DNA from: Moheibacter lacus
Lineage (GTDB): Bacteria > Bacteroidota > Bacteroidia > Flavobacteriales > Weeksellaceae
DNA length: 64,000 bases
NCBI RefSeq assembly: GCF_014042165.1
Contig: NZ_JACDZE010000001.1
Coordinates: forward strand, 62,001 to 126,000
Direction of reading: 5' to 3'
Under the pieces are notes generated by a model, which did no database searches, was not told the origin of the DNA, and saw only the letters and a list, made by a program, of their open reading frames with translations. The translations under genes were made by a program, and so were the position numbers. Of the stretch, positions 19,901 through 25,420 are shown piece by piece. Position 1 is the stretch's first letter. The number at the start of each line of letters is the position of its first letter.

Positions 19901-20608
19901 TCTAAAAGAGCATTACCTAAGCAATTACAAAATCTGTTGTCCGATTCAATTACATTTTTAGATGTTCCGCTGGAAAGAGATAACCAGCTTTTTAGTGTCA
20001 ATAAATTGATTCACAGTTCATACCATCTTTATTCAGGTTTGTTGGTTTACGAATTGATTCGATTTTTTGATAAACATAATAATGATGAAAAGCAGTGGAC
20101 GATTGGAATTATTTCACCTTACAAAGCACAAGCTGTTCTAGTCAGTCGATTAGTCGTAGATTTAAAATTAAAAACTAATATTCGTGTCTACGCTGATACT
20201 GTTCACGGCTTCCAAGGCGATGAGTGTGATATCGTGTTTTTTATATGTAACCCGAGTAGCTATCAATCAAAACCACACGATAAATCTTTACTGGCTAATG
20301 ATTTTATTTATAACGTCGCTATTAGTAGGGCTAAGGATTATTTGGTAATCGTAAATCCGTTTGAAAAGCAGACCGAAAATAAATTCTTAAACCGATTGAA
20401 AACTATACATTCCAGTTTTACACAGAAAAATGTTGTAATTCAAAAGTCGAAAAGTTTTGAAAATTTAATTTTCAGTAATAAAAATTTCTTGGATGAAAAC
20501 ACATTTATAACAAGGCACGACGATGTAAATGTATATACTTCGGATGTCTATAGGTATTATATTAAAAAAAATGAGATTTCTATTGATTTTCAAATAACAA
20601 AAGCTTAA
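13931..20608 (+). CDS. Giant GHKL ATPase / UPF1-like SF1 helicase fusion protein
   Basis: A 2225-residue protein with two separate nucleotide-binding engines. The N-terminus is a GHKL (Hsp90/MutL/sacsin-like) ATPase: N-box EFLQNAVDAGA at about 80-90, an NNGEMF box near 112, and GQFGIGFKLAHRL near 141. Residues about 450-1700 match no domain I can name. The C-terminus is an SF1B helicase of the UPF1/Dna2 kind: Walker A GPPGTGKTTS near 1761, TPTNKACD, Walker B IIDEASM near 1876, GDPKQIPPVPE, QYRSLPEIG, SPYKAQA, HGFQGDE and VAISRAKDYL near 2130. It lies between the RecD-like gene and hsdR. The coding sequence is very AT-rich compared with hsdM and hsdR. Function inferred: ATP-driven nucleic-acid sensing or remodelling in defence. 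It is not a known type I subunit. Confidence 0.85.
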   Translation: MKIKDIQQYREVFKNVIRNVPDRNENFIGNYYYDEVQQKRIRGWFDLYFGQADGNSTAQKGVENKLISFLDMARDGQAIYEFLQNAVDAGASKFLMFYKTDPDTNEDYLLVINNGEMFTTESIISILNIGSSTKTNNSEKIGQFGIGFKLAHRLVGKDNAIAELLNDLNGPILYSWKNNEIANLQTPLSVEEFKYSFDDKSHKLTVQDENSWLFKILLTTFPCAYNEKPVIWDGEVVSEPPFSEKDLNFLQGWLNEESLQLHLKNDFEQGALFLMKLGEGKLKEIKDEPNLKEGVRFSLAILKETSGNGKGLSTAVINEEKVYHPELDFHKITIPKEDKDQYAYVRFGKPYDELDQHQINELANESAIQILFGFKNYNEIADFFKGSPSFYLYFPVSQEVHNFNYIFHSNALYKGSSRVFLQAGGGKGLNERLFEKTVELLEKDLRKLFNEDLKKFKNLYSAFLTSGKTQNNESEWITNSYTRPIDEMLKRIVPVKKAEGELLLLDSTSTRSPIYLIDTEIGILEDQYYFLFDKAELSLEYSFKAIDKLNLKSYNIYDILNIENISNRLNHWIDHDEDKAKLFYKELTENQNTHRPNSLTDVQKANLVKIKWIQLSDDKTFSTIQEIEKNTPVFLLSKTLYSVKEIFHKLNLSTSKYDLSAFIDKYRGNFQQNELRQFTYSTLTSMFSEQVETNDLDQLDNNERFALFEAFRTLDDNPGGRLSLLKLYKNRLGNYQPLGRLANVQGGLLGLFSIDTSQLTGIDSRILQNYLKVDGTVLYEKIYYPQWKDLLEYVITNTGSITPSKIVSEINYAFNHSNWSEKETHLLSSHQVVICNGKVLETSNILIPHNGEIEDYGKKQESLEKFYKTYLPDQKFLEIFTTNSPFGYKTELNDPELLLENISEQDVFEVLNLARQFQLDFFEDNTIEKHNNSYNIISSRNKQQYFSEDDKIIDLMDDLSTTKYELLPNAFREFAEMVSTRGIELHKLFISNSSIYENNGTLHKLLEVAVSFAEESRIELFEKLEKITLDFDEEADIINKLIQFINSIRRVDIDELQSKVVLSRGTDEIVLNVLRPSISTLTLNQREIDFEKIFGAKDIDNIATDFYNKFIDRSEIDKKFFIKLLKLENVTDNGELKDAFLNSLNDGNEIVTIYQLYYAVFSGAFSNDELGQFYLINIDGEFYNLDHSWIFSEDFDTNLFKDENLLHHCYAENREMLTEVIHSENTGIKFFRMNDVADYSILNAEVDYVLSQKLDFLYDVHSKTLLQDRVINYIEINEFLGMTSYNKIISEVFEQENNLSRELLDWYAGDLSKKTFLEELGYKFDDNPAILFLNALVLNNENFSEFNINVFEKDDIELIVDYLYQNEISFSLSNRTLINKMVELIKIYWSYQQNRILCYLDGSKLGVESSEELYDFDYNIIDQILSNSNSEILTQFFKKYTIPYKEIADLFGDEELNIVELNFEIIQDRSNHLNEYFYHEWKKSVKNINIYKGDFLVYNMYAEIDGEDVCLCEISYQDDFWLNANGNQLALYYTTNKSLKSLVDHFTSDDYDEYESYNLRISLKNLEELYNSFNATISEVLENTDIEEIKGYFQSQIEKEERRVHREAITSEIRETAKYSKSWFIKYLEYLNTVTEKNSSQDLQFLRFSKIEKTDKPNFYKLSGCSGAIPENIDESTNVNIKIISASQRQSYSIQNISQKNQTVLIQLNQILPDTLVDNFFVGEITYSPTIDLLGRLTNAFHYLEDWEDINAKFPPIQYIYGPPGTGKTTSLKNKIIGLTNDNPNVKILVLTPTNKACDVLAEKLYEENYDSFIRLSSQTSTALPEEVYTNDLNDVSLENLNVLISTIHRHSYFKVNTDHSQFYLYNYEEWDYVIIDEASMINLPYITFSSLISLQNNPNCKVIIAGDPKQIPPVPELKDAEREEIGVETENIYSMFGLKSFDKETQKSEIRDIDKVDNLDIQYRSLPEIGNLFSNFSYEGKVSSNRSLDSKRALPKQLQNLLSDSITFLDVPLERDNQLFSVNKLIHSSYHLYSGLLVYELIRFFDKHNNDEKQWTIGIISPYKAQAVLVSRLVVDLKLKTNIRVYADTVHGFQGDECDIVFFICNPSSYQSKPHDKSLLANDFIYNVAISRAKDYLVIVNPFEKQTENKFLNRLKTIHSSFTQKNVVIQKSKSFENLIFSNKNFLDENTFITRHDDVNVYTSDVYRYYIKKNEISIDFQITKA

Positions 20609-20663
20609 TATTTTTTATTATTAAGGCCTATCTTAGTTTAGGGAAATAACTAAAAAAAGAATT

Positions 20664-23600
20664 ATGATTAACCCAATCGAACGCAATACCCAAAATCGTA
20701 TCATTCAATTGTTTCAAGAGCAATTGGAGTACACCTATTATGGCAATTGGGAGAAGCGTGAACATAATAGTAACGTAGAGGCGGATATTTTAAAAAAGAA
20801 TCTATTAAAACGTGGGTATTCGGAAACTTTAGCCAATAAAGCGGTGAAGGAATTGACGGATTTGGCAATGACCAGCGCAGGGAATGTGTACCATCGTAAT
20901 AAAACCTTATATGAAACTATTCGCTATGGTGTGAAAGCCCGACCCGAATTGGGTGAACAATTTGATACTATTTTTCCGATTGATTGGAAAGACTGGCGAA
21001 ACAACGATTTTGGCATTGCAGAAGAGGTGACCTTAACCAAGGGTCAGCACGTTCGTCGCCCCGATATTGTGTTGTATGTAAATGGGATTGCATTAGGTGT
21101 TTTGGAGTTGAAACGTGGGACAACAGATATTGCCGAATCGGTAAATCAATCGATATCAAATCAGAAAGAACATTTTAACGAGTGGTTTTATTCGACTGTT
21201 CAATTTATATTGGCCGGGAATAATACCCAAGGATTAAAATACGGAACCATCGAAACGCCTGCCAAATATTTTTTAAGTTGGAAAGAAGATGAACACGACA
21301 ATACAGCGTATAAATTAGATAAATACCTGAAAAAATTGTGCGCTAAGGAGCGTTTCCTAGATATTATCTATAACGCTGTGGTGTTTGATGCGGGGGTGAA
21401 AAAATTACCTCGACCACATCAGTATTTTGCCTTGAAAGCCTCGCAAGAATTTATACGCCGGAAAGAAGGCGGCATCATTTGGCATACCCAAGGATCGGGC
21501 AAATCGTTGATGATGGTGATGTTGGGGAAATGGATATTGGAAAATGTACCCAATTCGCGATTGGTGATATTGACCGATAGAACCGAGTTGGATGGCCAAA
21601 TTGAGCGGGTGTTTAACGACGTGGGCGAAACTGACATTGCCAAAACCCGTTCGGGAAAGGAATTGATGCAATTTTTGCAAGCCTCTAAACCTCGATTGAT
21701 TTGTTCCTTGATTCATAAATTCGGAAATAAATCCGAAACCGATTTCGATGCGTTTTTAAAAGAATTACAAGAAAATCCGGTACAAACCCAAGGCGAAATT
21801 TTTGTTTTTATAGACGAAGCCCACCGTACGCAAGGGGGTAAACTCAATCAAATTATGAAAGCGGTATTGCAAAACGCCGTTTTCATCGGATTTACAGGAA
21901 CTCCTTTGTTGAAGCAAGATAAAAAAACAACGATGGATGTTTTTGGGCGATACATTCATACGTATAAATTTAATGAAGCGGTTGAGGACGGTGTCGTGAA
22001 AGATTTGATGTACGAAGGACGTTCTATTGAACAGCGATTAACCTCTCAAACAAAAGTCGATCAGTGGTTTGATTCGAAAACAGCTGGATTAAATGATTTC
22101 CAAAAAAATGAGCTGAAAAAGAAATGGGGAACGATGCAAAATGTGTTGAGCTCAAAGAGTCGAATGGAAATGATTGTGTCGGATATCTTGTTGGATTTCT
22201 CTACCAAGCCCCGGTTGAAATCGCAAATGGGAAATGCAATTTTGGTGGCATCAAGCATTTACGAAGCGTGTAAATATTACAACTTGTTTTTACAAACCGA
22301 ATTAAAAAACAAATGCGCAATTATCACTTCTTATAATCCCAATGCAAGAGATATTTCATTGGAAGATACGGGCGCAGATAACGAAACCGATAAGGAATAT
22401 ATCTACAATACCTATGTAGAATTATTGAAGAATGTAAGTGTCAAAGGCAATAAATCCAAAACAGAAACCTACGAAACCGATTCGAAAGAGCAGTTTAGAA
22501 AAGAGCCGGCACGGATGAAGTTATTAATTGTCGTTTCAAAACTATTAACCGGATTTGATGCGCCACCGTGCTCGTATATCTACATCGATAAAAAGATGCA
22601 AGATCATACCTTGTTTCAAGCCATTTGTCGCGTGAACCGTCTGGATACCGATGATAAAGATTATGGCTATATCGTAGATTACATGGAATTATTTGGCAAT
22701 GTAACCGATGCCATTAATGTATATACTTCAGAGTTAGATTCGGAAGGTTTTTCGAAAGAAGAGGTCGAAATTCATATCAAAGACCGTTTGAAGATAGCCA
22801 AAGATAGATTGTGGACAGCGATGGAAACCGTAGAAAGCATTTGCGAAAATGTCGCTTTGCCTAAATCACAATTGGATTATATTCATTATTTCTGTGGCAA
22901 TACAGAAAATGAAGACGATCTAAAGGCTAATGAATACAAACGTATGGCATTGTACAAAGCCATTGTAGAATATATCCGCGCCTATGCGAATCTGAAAGCT
23001 GATTTTTCGGAGGCTGGATTTACGGAAAAAGAAATCAACACGTTCCATCAGAAATTAGATGATTATTTGAATCTAAGAGAAGTCATCCGCATTGCCAGTG
23101 GAGAAACCATTGACTTGAAAGCCTATGAAGCCGATATGCGTTTCTTGATTGATACCTACATTAAAGCAGAAGAATCGGAAACGATTAGTCCTTTTGAAGA
23201 TATTTCCTTGTTGGATTTGTTAGAAACCAATATGGAAAAAGCCATAGATTCATTGCCCAAGGGCGTCAAAGGGAATAAAGAAGCTGTTGCGGAAACGATT
23301 GAGAATAATGTACGAAGTAAAATTGTAGAAGAACATCTGTTAGACCCAAAATACTTTGATCAGATGTCTGTTTTATTGCAGGAATTGATTGAACGCAGAA
23401 AACAAGAATCTATCAATTATCAACAGTATTTAGTAGAAATGGCGGAACTGATTCGTCAAGTCAATAAAGGCAAAACAGATGACGTTCCCTCGTCATTAAA
23501 CACCAAAGGTAAAGTCGCTTTATATCACACGTTGGATAATGATGAGACTTTAGCCTTAGCTTGTGAAGAGGCTGTTCAATATGCCAAACAAGAAGGTTTT

Positions 23601-23717
23601 CGAGAAAATATTGCCAAGCAGAAATTGCTGAAGAAAGCCATATTTAACGTGGTAAATGACGTGAACAAAGTAAACGAAATATACAAAGTTATCGAGGCTC
23701 ATAAAGACGAATATTGA
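20664..23717 (+). CDS. hsdR: Type I restriction endonuclease subunit HsdR
   Basis: A 1017-residue restriction and translocation subunit of normal family length. The N-terminal PD-(D/E)XK nuclease shows RRPDIVLYVNG and VLELKRG near residues 131-152. Two RecA-like SF2 motor domains follow, with Walker A HTQGSGKS near 275, DEAH at about 383, a GFTGTPL motif III and QAICRVNR motif VI near 652. A long helical C-terminus would dock on the methyltransferase core. HsdR pumps unmethylated DNA through the complex and cuts at a distance. It is separated from hsdM/hsdS by about 10.3 kb of foreign-looking ATPase genes, with a 55-base gap upstream. Its stop shares one base with the start of the metallopeptidase gene. 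Confidence 0.96.
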   Translation: MINPIERNTQNRIIQLFQEQLEYTYYGNWEKREHNSNVEADILKKNLLKRGYSETLANKAVKELTDLAMTSAGNVYHRNKTLYETIRYGVKARPELGEQFDTIFPIDWKDWRNNDFGIAEEVTLTKGQHVRRPDIVLYVNGIALGVLELKRGTTDIAESVNQSISNQKEHFNEWFYSTVQFILAGNNTQGLKYGTIETPAKYFLSWKEDEHDNTAYKLDKYLKKLCAKERFLDIIYNAVVFDAGVKKLPRPHQYFALKASQEFIRRKEGGIIWHTQGSGKSLMMVMLGKWILENVPNSRLVILTDRTELDGQIERVFNDVGETDIAKTRSGKELMQFLQASKPRLICSLIHKFGNKSETDFDAFLKELQENPVQTQGEIFVFIDEAHRTQGGKLNQIMKAVLQNAVFIGFTGTPLLKQDKKTTMDVFGRYIHTYKFNEAVEDGVVKDLMYEGRSIEQRLTSQTKVDQWFDSKTAGLNDFQKNELKKKWGTMQNVLSSKSRMEMIVSDILLDFSTKPRLKSQMGNAILVASSIYEACKYYNLFLQTELKNKCAIITSYNPNARDISLEDTGADNETDKEYIYNTYVELLKNVSVKGNKSKTETYETDSKEQFRKEPARMKLLIVVSKLLTGFDAPPCSYIYIDKKMQDHTLFQAICRVNRLDTDDKDYGYIVDYMELFGNVTDAINVYTSELDSEGFSKEEVEIHIKDRLKIAKDRLWTAMETVESICENVALPKSQLDYIHYFCGNTENEDDLKANEYKRMALYKAIVEYIRAYANLKADFSEAGFTEKEINTFHQKLDDYLNLREVIRIASGETIDLKAYEADMRFLIDTYIKAEESETISPFEDISLLDLLETNMEKAIDSLPKGVKGNKEAVAETIENNVRSKIVEEHLLDPKYFDQMSVLLQELIERRKQESINYQQYLVEMAELIRQVNKGKTDDVPSSLNTKGKVALYHTLDNDETLALACEEAVQYAKQEGFRENIAKQKLLKKAIFNVVNDVNKVNEIYKVIEAHKDEY

Positions 23718-24421
23718 TGCGAAAGGAACAATTGAAGATTGGGCAGGTGGATATAGAGGTAACTTTCAAGCCGATAAAAAATTTGCATCTGAGCGTGCAT
23801 CCGCCAAAAGGGCACGTCACTATTGCTTCACCCGAATTTTATGATTTGGAGAAAGTGAAAATTTATGCAGCAACAAAATTAGCTTGGATAAAAAGAGAAC
23901 AACGCAAATTTAAAGAGCAACCTCGCGAAGAACCTCGATTGTATGTCAACCGGGAAAGTCATTATTTATTTGGTGAGCGCTATTTGTTAAAATTAATAGG
24001 GGCTACAAAAAATAAGGTGCAACCTGAGGGAAAGAATCTTACGATTTACACCAAAAACACGAATGACAAGGCTTTATTAGAAAAACAATTGTACGCTTAC
24101 TATCGAAATGAATTACGAGGACGATTGCAAGTAATGATTGAAAAGTATGCAAAACAAATGGATATTGAGGTGCCTGCTTTTAAAATTCGTAAGATGAAAA
24201 CCAAGTGGGGCAGCTGTGCAACAGATCATTCACGGATCTGGTTTAATATTGAGCTAGCTAAAAAACCATTGGACTGCATTGAGTATATTGTCGTACACGA
24301 ATTAGTTCATTTATTAGAACGAAATCACAACAAGCGTTTTATTGCGTTGATGGATCAATTCTTACCCAATTGGCGATTGCAAAAAAAAATATTGAATGAG
24401 CTGCCTTTATCAGCAAATTAA
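23717..24421 (+). CDS. YgjP-type zinc metallopeptidase (M48/DUF45 family)
   Basis: A 234-residue predicted zinc protease. The catalytic HELVH motif lies near residue 193, and a third ligand region is likely in NHNKRF just after it. KWGSC upstream (near 163) is also typical of the YgjP/DUF45 family. I chose the ATG at 23717, whose A is the last base of the hsdR TGA stop; a TTG one codon earlier is less likely. The one-base overlap implies translational coupling to hsdR. Genes of this family are often found beside type I hsdR genes, so it probably belongs to the system, perhaps in turnover of a component. The substrate is unknown. No signal peptide is visible. Confidence 0.88.
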   Translation: MRKEQLKIGQVDIEVTFKPIKNLHLSVHPPKGHVTIASPEFYDLEKVKIYAATKLAWIKREQRKFKEQPREEPRLYVNRESHYLFGERYLLKLIGATKNKVQPEGKNLTIYTKNTNDKALLEKQLYAYYRNELRGRLQVMIEKYAKQMDIEVPAFKIRKMKTKWGSCATDHSRIWFNIELAKKPLDCIEYIVVHELVHLLERNHNKRFIALMDQFLPNWRLQKKILNELPLSAN

Positions 24422-24442
24422 TCCTTTCCTTTGATAAAATCC

Positions 24443-24483
24443 ACCCAATTCCTCCCTTCACTCTTGGGCGTAAAGAATTGGGT
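24443..24483 (+). terminator. Weak candidate terminator at the island end
   Basis: Inverted repeat ACCCAATTC / GAATTGGGT (9 bp) with a 23-base loop, 22 bases after the metallopeptidase stop and followed by only three T. It could end the island transcript, but the long loop and short T-run make this uncertain. Confidence 0.3.
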
Positions 24484-24570
24484 TTGAAATAGAGCAAATA
24501 ATAAATCCCAAATCTAAAATCATCAATCTCAAATCCTAAATTTAATTTCCCCATCTACCCTCAAAATCTC

Positions 24571-24578
24571 TATCTTTG
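24571..24578 (+). promoter_or_regulatory. -7 promoter element of purN
   Basis: TATCTTTG, an exact match to the Bacteroidota TAnnTTTG element, about 57 bases before the purN ATG. No clear -33 box was seen. Confidence 0.55.
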
Positions 24579-24635
24579 TGTCCCAAGAAACTATACGATA
24601 TACTTTCTACAAACCTACATTATACACACAAAGAA

Positions 24636-25205
24636 ATGAAAATAGCCGTATTTGTCTCAGGTTCAGGAAGCAATTTACAAAACATCATCGATGCCATCCA
24701 AGACGGCAGTCTTCCCAACACCGAAATCGCAATGGTTATGGCCGATCGCGATTGTTATGCAGTAGAGCGTTCGTTGGATTACGACATCCCGACCTTTTTA
24801 CTCGAAGAAAAAAAGACATTTTCAGAAGATGCGGATCATAATCTCGAGGGAGAAAACATCGATCTAATCGTCCTGGCCGGATTTTTATCTATCCTTTCCA
24901 AAGAATTTGTTGAAAAATGGCAAGGAAAAATCATCAACATTCATCCGGCACTTTTACCCAAATACGGTGGAAAAGGCATGTACGGCAAACACGTTCATCA
25001 AGCGGTTCTGGATGCGGGCGACCAAGTTTCCGGTGCCACCGTTCATTTTGTAACTGCCGGAGTGGATGAAGGCGAAATCATTTTACAAGGAGAATTCGCA
25101 GTAGAAAAAACCGATGAAATAGCAGATTTACAAAGAAAAGTAGCTGAAGTTGAAAAAGAAATCATGATCCAAGCGATTCAAAAATTGACGGAAAAAATCG
25201 GATAA
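24636..25205 (+). CDS. purN: Phosphoribosylglycinamide formyltransferase (GAR transformylase)
   Basis: A 189-residue enzyme that transfers a formyl group from 10-formyl-THF to GAR, step 3 of purine synthesis. The N-terminus MKIAVFVSGSGSNLQNII carries the nucleotide-binding SGxGSN motif. The catalytic region has INIHPALLPKYGGKGMYG with the active-site Asn-His pair, and GATVHFVTAGVDEGEII holds the catalytic Asp. The open frame extends 20 codons further upstream, but the ATG at 24636 begins exactly at the conserved N-terminal strand, so I chose that. Fits the following purL-purC-purF genes, though a separate promoter and the purL riboswitch suggest separate control. Confidence 0.95.
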   Translation: MKIAVFVSGSGSNLQNIIDAIQDGSLPNTEIAMVMADRDCYAVERSLDYDIPTFLLEEKKTFSEDADHNLEGENIDLIVLAGFLSILSKEFVEKWQGKIINIHPALLPKYGGKGMYGKHVHQAVLDAGDQVSGATVHFVTAGVDEGEIILQGEFAVEKTDEIADLQRKVAEVEKEIMIQAIQKLTEKIG

Positions 25206-25258
25206 TTTTTCAAAAGAATTAAACCATAAATTCTATTCTAAAAACAAAATAATTTCCG

Positions 25259-25266
25259 TAAATTTG
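25259..25266 (+). promoter_or_regulatory. -7 promoter element of the purL transcript
   Basis: TAAATTTG, an exact TAnnTTTG match, about 155 bases before the purL ATG. That leaves a leader long enough to hold the riboswitch at 25289-25361. Confidence 0.6.
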
Positions 25267-25288
25267 TCGCTTGTTTTTAAAGTTAAAA

Positions 25289-25361
25289 TTTCACTTGTAT
25301 AAACCCGAGATAAGGTCGGGTGTTTCTACGGAAAACCATTAATTTTCCACTACAAATGAAG
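25289..25361 (+). ncRNA. Purine riboswitch aptamer, guanine class, in the purL leader
   Basis: The leader folds into a purine-riboswitch three-way junction. P1 is TTGTA (25295-25299) with TACAA (25351-25355), extended past one mismatch. J1/2 is TAA. P2 is ACCCGA/TCGGGT (25303-25308, 25316-25321) with loop GATAAGG; the xpt loop is GAUAUGG. J2/3 is GTTTCTAC, identical to the family consensus. P3 is GGAAAA/TTTTCC (25330-25335, 25343-25348) with loop CCATTAA. The GG of loop 2 and CC of loop 3 needed for the kissing contact are kept. J3/1 is AC, so the base at the specificity position (74 in xpt numbering) is C at 25350, which predicts guanine or hypoxanthine rather than adenine. Confidence 0.85.
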
Positions 25362-25400
25362 TTTTATGAATTCGTTTTCATATACTTCATTTGCAGTTTT
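25353..25400 (+). promoter_or_regulatory. Expression-platform hairpin competing with riboswitch P1
   Basis: CAAATGAAGT (25353-25362) pairs perfectly with ACTTCATTTG (25384-25393), and an inner TATGAA/TTCATA stem continues it. The 5' arm reuses the 3' strand of aptamer P1, so the two structures exclude each other. The hairpin is followed by CAGTTTT, a short T-run that makes it a possible but not ideal terminator. Ligand-stabilised P1 would free or block this hairpin; the expected logic is purine repression, but by this overlap ligand binding would disfavour the hairpin, so an additional structure may be involved. See findings. Confidence 0.65.
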
Positions 25401-25420
25401 AAAAAAGAATATAAAACGCT

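Noticed and set aside
6629-24421. Known systems BREX, DISARM, Dnd/Ssp, Zorya, Druantia or Gabija
   Set aside because: Marker genes (pglZ, brxC, drmB, dndB-E, zorAB, druE-type, TOPRIM-ATPase gajA) are not present; the methyltransferase is an ordinary HsdM partnered with HsdS and HsdR.
6500-24600. Integrative element with attachment sites around the defence island
   Set aside because: No integrase, no tRNA gene and no matching direct repeats at the two edges could be seen.
25289-25361. Adenine-type or 2'-deoxyguanosine-type purine riboswitch
   Set aside because: The specificity position is C rather than U, which excludes the adenine class, and J2/3 is the standard GTTTCTAC, unlike the altered junction of the deoxyguanosine class.
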